Of a stretch of 64,000 bases of DNA, positions 59,215-64,000 are shown one piece after another (positions within the stretch are counted from its first letter, which is position 1; each line of letters begins with the position of its first letter). Made by a program: the position numbers and the translations under genes. The stretch covers positions 109,525-173,524 of the forward strand of contig CAWBRU010000007.1 of the NCBI GenBank assembly GCA_963791325.1. The letters run 5' to 3'. Under the pieces are notes generated by a model. The model worked only from the letters and a program-made list of their open reading frames with translations, did no database searches and had not been told where the DNA came from. The DNA is from JBEVJK01 sp963791325. Lineage in GTDB: Bacteria; Pseudomonadota; Alphaproteobacteria; Rhizobiales; Rhizobiaceae.

Positions 59215-60304
59215 CAGCCGGTCTCCGCGATGAGCTTCGGCAGCCGCACCAGATTGTAGGCGGCGGACGCGAGGGTGAAGGCCCAGCCGACACGATCGCG
59301 GCCGCGGAACCTGGTCTTCTCCTGCCCGGCCACGACCTTGATCCAGCCGAACGCTTCCTCGATGCGCTTCCGGTTACGCTGGCTGACGGCATAGCCGCGG
59401 TGCTGCGTCGTGCGGGCCGTCGATCGCCGAGCGGCGACCGCTGGTGTTTGCGCGACATGTGGCGTTACCTCTATTGAGCGCAGTTCGTTGACGAAGTCTT
59501 CCGCGTCATAGGCCTTGTCGGCGCCGAGCGTGATCCGGTGCGGCCGGTCGGCTAAGGGCTCGACCATGTGCAGCGCCGCGACCCGCTCAGCATGTCCGTC
59601 GGCCAGCACCAGGCAGGCGTCGACGAGCAAGCCGTGGCGGTTCTCCATCAGTCCATGCCCCATGAAGCACAGCTTCGCCTCCTTGCCCCGTCCTTTGCGG
59701 TAGAGCCGGGCGTCCCGATCGGTGGTCGAGGCATGCGTCTCGTTCGACCGCTTCTGGCCATGGAAGTCGGCTTCTGCGTTGCGTCCGCCGCTTGCCGGCG
59801 GTTCGGCCGAGTTCGGCTCTTCGGCTTGACGCTCTTCATCGACGCCCATGCCTCGATCAGCGTGCCGTCGACCGAGAAGTGATCCGTGGACAGAAGTTTC
59901 TTCACCTTGGGCTGCGAAAGCACCGCCGTCAGGAACTTCGCCGCGATGTCGCCTTTAAGCAGCCGGTCGCGGTTCTTCGAGAACACCGAACGGTCCCACA
60001 CGGCATCGTCTACGCCGATGCCGACAAACCAGCGGAACAGAAGGTCGTATTCCAGCCGCTCCATCAAAAGCCGCTCCGACCGGATCGAGTAGAATGCCTG
60101 CAGCAGCATCGACCGCAGCAGCTTCTCTGGAGGGATCGAGGGCCGCCCCATCGATGAGTACAGTGCCGTGAAATCCCGCTCCAGCGCCAACAGCGCTTCG
60201 TTCACGAGCACTCGAATACCGCGCAGCGGGTGGTCGCGCCGCACCCGCGCCTCAAGGTCAACGTAGCTGAACAGCTTACCGGATCGTTCGTCCTCACCGC
60301 GCAT
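59214..60304 (-). pseudogene. IS5-family transposase, copy 2, -1 frameshift
   Basis: Same protein as copy 1 (MRGEDERSGKLFSYVDLEAR...). The frame is lost near 59815 where AGCCGAACTC lacks one C compared with the inferred AGCCCGAACTCGGCC. Two compensating indels near 59430-59460 also change VTPHVAQNTSGRRSA to VTPHVAQTPAVAARR before the frame returns to TTQHRGYAVSQ. Confidence 0.85.
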
Positions 60305-60483
60305 ACATCGCTCTCCGAATCCCTTCGGAGCGAATGGATCACGCTCGACAGCGCCGCGGCGAGCGACTTCTTCAACACCCGCCAGATGTGAGCCTGTCAG
60401 TCTAAGAGATCGCGGAAGGCCCGACGTGATCGGCTTGTGAGCAGGATCTTAAAGTAAGAACGGTCGCCAAAAAGTTGAATTTA

Positions 60484-60865
60484 TCTAATGCAAACAACGG
60501 GAAGGTGCTGAGACATCATGATGACCGGAGTCTGAAGCGCCGCGAGCATGGACAGAACCAGATTGAGGAAAACATAAGGGTAGGGGATCAAAGGCGCCGC
60601 GGGCCAGAACAACGGTGTTGATGATGGCCCAGACGACCAGAAAGGCAAGGAAGCTGGAAATGAAGGTCCATGAGCCGCCGATGCGGGCCAGGCTGTCGGC
60701 GAGCCGGTCGCCCATGCCGGCGTGCGACACGTCGCCGGAGACGCGTTGCCGCGCCAGCGCTTTGCGGTCGACCGCGCTTTGCAGCACCCGCCGCTCGGCA
60801 TCGGACAAGGCTTCCGCATTGCGGGCAAGCCAGCGCAAAGCAAGGTCGGCGACGGTCTTGTTCAT
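60484..60865 (-). pseudogene. DUF1003 gene fragment, copy 2, frameshifted
   Basis: Identical to the arm 1 fragment up to VLARGAFDP. An extra C in GATCCCCTACCC (near 60590) then shifts the frame. The same ancestral truncation after IMMSQ is still visible in the DNA, so truncation preceded the duplication. Confidence 0.8.
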
Positions 60866-60967
60866 GGGTCGGACTTGGCAGGTTCCGGGCGGTTGCGTTG
60901 AACGGCCGGACTATAGGAAGATGGCAAGGCGCGCCAGCGGGCGAGAGCGCGCAGGGCAGGTCCGCCG

Positions 60968-61680
60968 ATGGTGACGTTTGCAGCGATCCGGGCACGCGCC
61001 GCAGAGCGCAAGGGCGGCGAAGATGTGCTCCAGTCGCTGCTCGGGCCGCGGCCGGTACTCCGAAAAGGCTGGCAGAGCTCGGCGACGACCGGGTGCTGTC
61101 GGCGATGGCCGAGCGCATCTTTTCCGCCGGCTTCGTGTGGAGCGTCATCACCCAGAAATGGCCGGGATTCGAAGCCGCCTTTCTCGGCTTCGTGCCGAAG
61201 CGGCTGATCTTCGAACCGGACGATTTCTGGCACGCGCTCGCCGCCGACAGCCGGATCGTGCGCAACCCGCAGATCCGGGCGGTGCGCGACAACGCCCTGT
61301 TCGTCGATGCCATCGCCAAGGAGCACGGCAGCTTCGGCGCCTTTCTCGCGGCCTGGCCGGCCGACGACCAGGTCGGGCTCACCGCCTATCTCGGCAAACA
61401 TGGCAGCCGGCTCGGCGGCAACACCGCCCAGTACTTCCTCCGCTGGATCGGCTGGGATGCTTTCATCCTGTCCGACGATATGACGGCCGCCCTTCAGCAT
61501 GCCGGACTGCAGATCAGCCGGCCGGCGACTTCGAAGCGCGACCTGGCGCTGATCCAGGAAAAGCTGAACCGCTGGGCCGAGGAGACGGGGCTGCCCTACA
61601 CGCATCTGTCGAAGATCCTGGCGATGTCGAGCGGCGAGACCCGCTCGCCCGAGGCATTGCGCGCCTATCTCGGCGACTAG
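60968..61680 (+). pseudogene. 3-methyladenine glycosylase-like gene, copy 2, frameshifted
   Basis: Starts as arm 1 (MVTFAAIRARAAERKGGEDV) but GGCCGGTACTCCGAAAAG near 61055 carries two extra bases relative to arm 1 (GGCCGGATCCGAAAAG), so the frame shifts after LLGPRP. The correct frame resumes at PKRLAELGDD. A one-codon deletion (RNPQIRAV versus RNPQKIRAV) and a few substitutions follow. Downstream sequence is otherwise intact to YLGD. Confidence 0.85.
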
Positions 61681-61724
61681 CGGACGGGCCGCCCTCCGGC
61701 GCCGTCGCCGGCGCTCGGCCGCGC

Positions 61725-61798
61725 CGGCTAAGTGGTTGTTTCTTCGCAATTCCGGATGGAAAATCGTTGCCAGTTTCGCCGCGATTGCTGAAATCCTC
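61725..61798 (-). repeat. RIME-like element, arm 2 copy
   Basis: Copy of the 54893-54965 element in reverse (AAGTGGTTGTTTCTTCGCAA, TTCCGGATGGAAAATCGTTG). Its outer edge differs from arm 1 (GCTGAAATCCTCTG instead of GCTCTAAACCCTCCG), the first sign of the divergence that grows inside nadE. Confidence 0.75.
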
Positions 61799-61803
61799 TG
61801 TTC

Positions 61804-63498
61804 ATGGACCGCCCCGACATCCTGCGCATCGCGATTGCCCAGCTCAACCCGACGGTGGGCGACGTCGCCGGCAACCTCGCCTGGCGCGCGAGGCGCGGCC
61901 GAGGCCGCCGCGGCCGAGGGCGCCGACCTCCTGGTCCTGACCGAGCTCTTCATCTCCGGCTATCCGCCGGAGGACCTCGTGCTTAAGGACGGCTTTCCTG
62001 CGCCGCCTGCGCAGCGATCGCGCGCTTGCTCGCCGCCGACCGCTGACGGCGGCCCCGCGGTCCTGGTCGGCACCCCCTAGGCGACGAGACGCGGCGATCC
62101 ACAACTCGGTTGCGCTCGTCGCGCGACGGCGCAAGGTGCTGCGCCGTACCGCCACAAGGTCGACCTGCCGAACTACGGCGTGTTCGACGAGAAGCGTGTC
62201 TTTCGGCCGGGCCGAGACTGCCCGGCCGGTCGACGTTCCGCGGGCGACGGCTCGCGTCCCGGTCTGCGAGGACATCTGGGGAGAACGGCGTCTGTCGAGC
62301 ACGCTGGCCGCAGGCGCGGCGCGGAGCCTCCTGTCGTGGTCGAACGGCTCGCCCTACTGTGCGCGGCAAGCGCCGAGCGATCCGCAGCAGGTCGGTGACC
62401 GGCGGGCGCGCGAGGCGGCTGCCGATGCTCTGCGCCAACCAGCTCGGCGGCCAGGACGAGCTCGTCTTCGACGGCGCTCCTTCGTCGCTCGACGCGCGAC
62501 GGCAGGATCGTCGCCCAGCTGAGCGCAGTTCGATGACCGCCCTCGTGGTCACGACTTGCCGCCAGCCGGGCGACGGCTGCCGACCGCCCCGAGGCGCGAT
62601 GCCCGAGTAGCCCGACACGCTGAGGCCGACTGGCGTGCCTGCGTCCTCGGGCTGCGCGACTACGTCAGCAAGAACGGCTTCAAGAGCGTCGTGCTCGGCC
62701 TGTCCGGCGGCATCGATTCGGCGATCGGTGCGCGGCACTCGCGGTCGACGCGCTCGGCGCGGCACGCGTGCACGCGGTGATGATGCCGTACCGCTTCACC
62801 GCGCGAGGGGAGCCTCGCCGACGCCGCAGCCTGCGCCGAGGCGCTCGGCATGTCGCTACGACGTGGTGCCGATCGAGCCGCCCGTCGACGGCTTCGAGAC
62901 GGCGCTCGCGCCGGTCTTCGCGGGCGCCAAGCGCGGACGTCACGGAGGAGAACCTGCAGGCGCGCGCCCGCGGCACCCTCCTGATGGCGCTGTCGAACAA
63001 GCTCGGCTCGCTGGTGCTCACGACCGGCAACAAGAGCGAGATGTCGGTCGGCTACGCCACGCTCTACGGCGACATGAATGGCGGCTTCAATCCGATCAAG
63101 GACCTCTTCAAGACCGAGGTCTACCGCCTCGCGCGCTGGCGCAACGCGCCGCCGTTCGCGGGCGCTGCTCGGACCATCGGGCGAGGTCATCCCGCAATGC
63201 GATCATCGACCAGGCGCCCTCCGCCGAGCTCCGGCCCGAACCAGACCGACCAGCGATTCGCTTCCGCCCTATCCGGTGCTCGACGCCATCCTGGACCGAG
63301 CTCGTCGAGAAGGAGACGAGCCCGTCGACGACATCGTCGCCCGCGGCCACGACGCGAGACGGTGCGCCGTATCGAGCATCTGGTCTATCGTCGAGTACAA
63401 GCGGCGGCAGGCCGCGCCGGGCGTGAAGATCACCCGCAAGCAATTTCGGTCGCCACCGCCGTTATCCGATCACCAACCGCTTTCGCGACAAGGGCTAG
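61804..63498 (+). pseudogene. nadE: NAD+ synthetase, copy 2: diverged mosaic with many frameshifts
   Basis: The first 24 codons equal copy 1 (MDRPDILRIAIAQLNPTVGD). From about 61880 the sequence is a different nadE homologue: GADLLVLTELFISGYPPEDL, KVDLPNYG-V-FDEKRVFR, VCEDIWGE, RDYVSKNGFKSVVLGLSGGI with DSAIG (PP-loop Asp present, unlike copy 1), TTGNKSEMSVGYATLYGD, FKTEVYRLARWRNA. At least ten indels scatter the frame so no long protein is possible. Identity with arm 1 returns near 63460 and the TAG stop matches. Total length is 20 bases more than copy 1. Confidence 0.85.
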
Positions 63499-63502
63499 CA
63501 CG

Positions 63503-63685
63503 ATGGCCGACGACCCCACCCGGACCAAGGAGGACCGCAAGCTGATCTCCGCCGAGCAGCCCTACGAAGTCTCCTATTTCGCCCGCAAATGGAAGCTCAC
63601 CCGCGACCAGGCGAGGAAGATCATCGCCCGCTTCGGCCCGTCGCGGGAGGACTGCAACAAGGCGGCCGAGCGGCTGAACGGCTGA
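63503..63685 (+). CDS. DUF3606 family protein, copy 2
   Basis: Protein identical to the copy at 53022-53204 (60 residues). It lies 4 bases after the nadE copy 2 stop. Its perfect conservation directly beside a wrecked nadE shows how sharply the divergence stops. Confidence 0.88.
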   Translation: MADDPTRTKEDRKLISAEQPYEVSYFARKWKLTRDQARKIIARFGPSREDCNKAAERLNG

Positions 63686-63702
63686 TCCGGACCGCCGGGC
63701 GG

Positions 63703-64000
63703 TCAACCCCGGTTGAGCAGCATGGAATTGCCGAATTCATGCGCGCGGTAGCGGTAGGCAACGAACGCGGCCGAGGCCCTGGCGAGCAGGGCTTCTACGG
63801 CAAAGGCGCGCAGCAGCTCGAAATGACTTTCGCCGGGCTGATGAACGCCTGTGAGCATCGCGTCGACGACATGGAGCGGCGTGCCCCGGGCGATCCGGCC
63901 TGTCGCAATGCCGGTTCCGGCGCGCACGCGCCCGTCGCGGCCGGCGGCCGCCTCGAGCGCGCGCACCACGCTGGTGCCGATCGCGATGATACGCCCGCCG
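63703..64000 (-). CDS. QueA-like protein, copy 2, partial (5' end off the window)
   Basis: C-terminal 98 codons of a second queA-like gene. It differs from copy 1 by only a few residues (RGTPLHVVD for RGTPLRVVD, AFAVEALLARASAAF for AFADEALLARASASF, FGNSMLL for FGDSMLL). The frame is open to the window edge. Confidence 0.85.
   Translation of the reverse strand, partial: GGRIIAIGTSVVRALEAAAGRDGRVRAGTGIATGRIARGTPLHVVDAMLTGVHQPGESHFELLRAFAVEALLARASAAFVAYRYRAHEFGNSMLLNRG

Larger units (their letters stand above)
58854..60379 (-). mobile_element. IS5-family insertion sequence with passenger gene, copy 2
   Basis: Inverted relative to copy 1. The inner end (CAGGTTGTTGAAGAAGTC, 58854-58871) is next to CTAA. 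The outer end is damaged: GACTTCTTCAACACCC is followed by GCCAG where arm 1 has TGCTAG. Both genes inside are broken. Confidence 0.88.
58854..64000 (-). repeat. Arm 2 of large inverted duplication
   Basis: Reverse complement of 52707-57834 with the same gene order. Window position 64000 corresponds to 52707, so the true outer end is not seen. Differences are scattered single-base indels plus one strongly diverged block (about 61880-63460) in nadE. Confidence 0.95.

Noticed and set aside
56301..60379. Two inverted ISs plus spacer as an active composite transposon
   Set aside because: Both transposases are frameshifted, one outer end is damaged, and the shared sequence extends kilobases beyond the ISs, which a composite transposon would not explain.

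Overview
The window looks like a GC-rich alphaproteobacterial chromosome of the order Hyphomicrobiales (Rhizobiales); I cannot name the genus. The evidence is a MucR/Ros regulator, DUF2336, DUF1491 and DUF2161 proteins, small proteins typical of rhizobia, many copies of a RIME-like palindromic intergenic repeat, a direct-repeat LexA box (GTTC-N7-GTTC), a CtrA box (TTAA-N7-TTAAC) and an EcfG-type promoter. I found no rRNA, tRNA, CRISPR array or phage module.

Layout. 1-3537: a broken gene fragment, then about 3 kb of non-coding, repeat-rich DNA. 3538-9783: a class A penicillin-binding protein with two frameshifts, a DUF1214/DUF1254 pair, small proteins, DUF2336 and DUF1491. 9865-15248: a serine hydrolase, a histidine kinase overlapping a peptidoglycan-binding protein gene, DUF5330 and sufE. 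15436-21279: a complete mrpABCDEFG cation/proton antiporter operon, followed by mucR. 22337-30134: small membrane and stress-type proteins, a DnaA-domain-IV-like protein with a frameshifted DUF6456 partner behind a LexA box, a retropepsin-like protein and a SnoaL protein. 30058-33603: a 250-bp tandem duplication in front of katG, then a PD-(D/E)XK protein. 33581-36784: an aldehyde dehydrogenase module (regulator, ALDH, DUF779). 37013-41813: methyltransferase, VOC protein, formamidase-like protein, a Ser/Gly/Ala repeat protein and DUF1269. 41839-48952: two efflux modules, emrAB with a divergent tetR and an aaeB/DUF1656/aaeA set. 49344-53004: a secreted protein, two SDRs, SoxR and a divergent QueA-like protein.

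52707-64000 is a large inverted duplication. Two arms of about 5.1 kb carry the end of the queA-like gene, DUF3606, nadE, a 3-methyladenine glycosylase gene, a truncated DUF1003 gene and an IS5-type insertion sequence with a passenger gene. The arms face each other across a 1-kb spacer of different character that holds two disrupted genes. The arms are nearly identical except for nadE, where arm 2 carries a frameshift-ridden, diverged homologue between about 61880 and 63460. Neither nadE copy has an intact frame. Other conserved genes (penicillin-binding protein, DUF6456) also carry single-base lesions, so assembly or base-calling error must be considered alongside real decay.

Regulation readable from the sequence: SoxR drives an SDR/QueA-like operon, a TetR repressor faces emrAB across twin operators, an AcoR-like activator lacking the AAA+ domain lies upstream of the ALDH gene, and LexA, CtrA and EcfG candidate sites precede small or poorly known genes.
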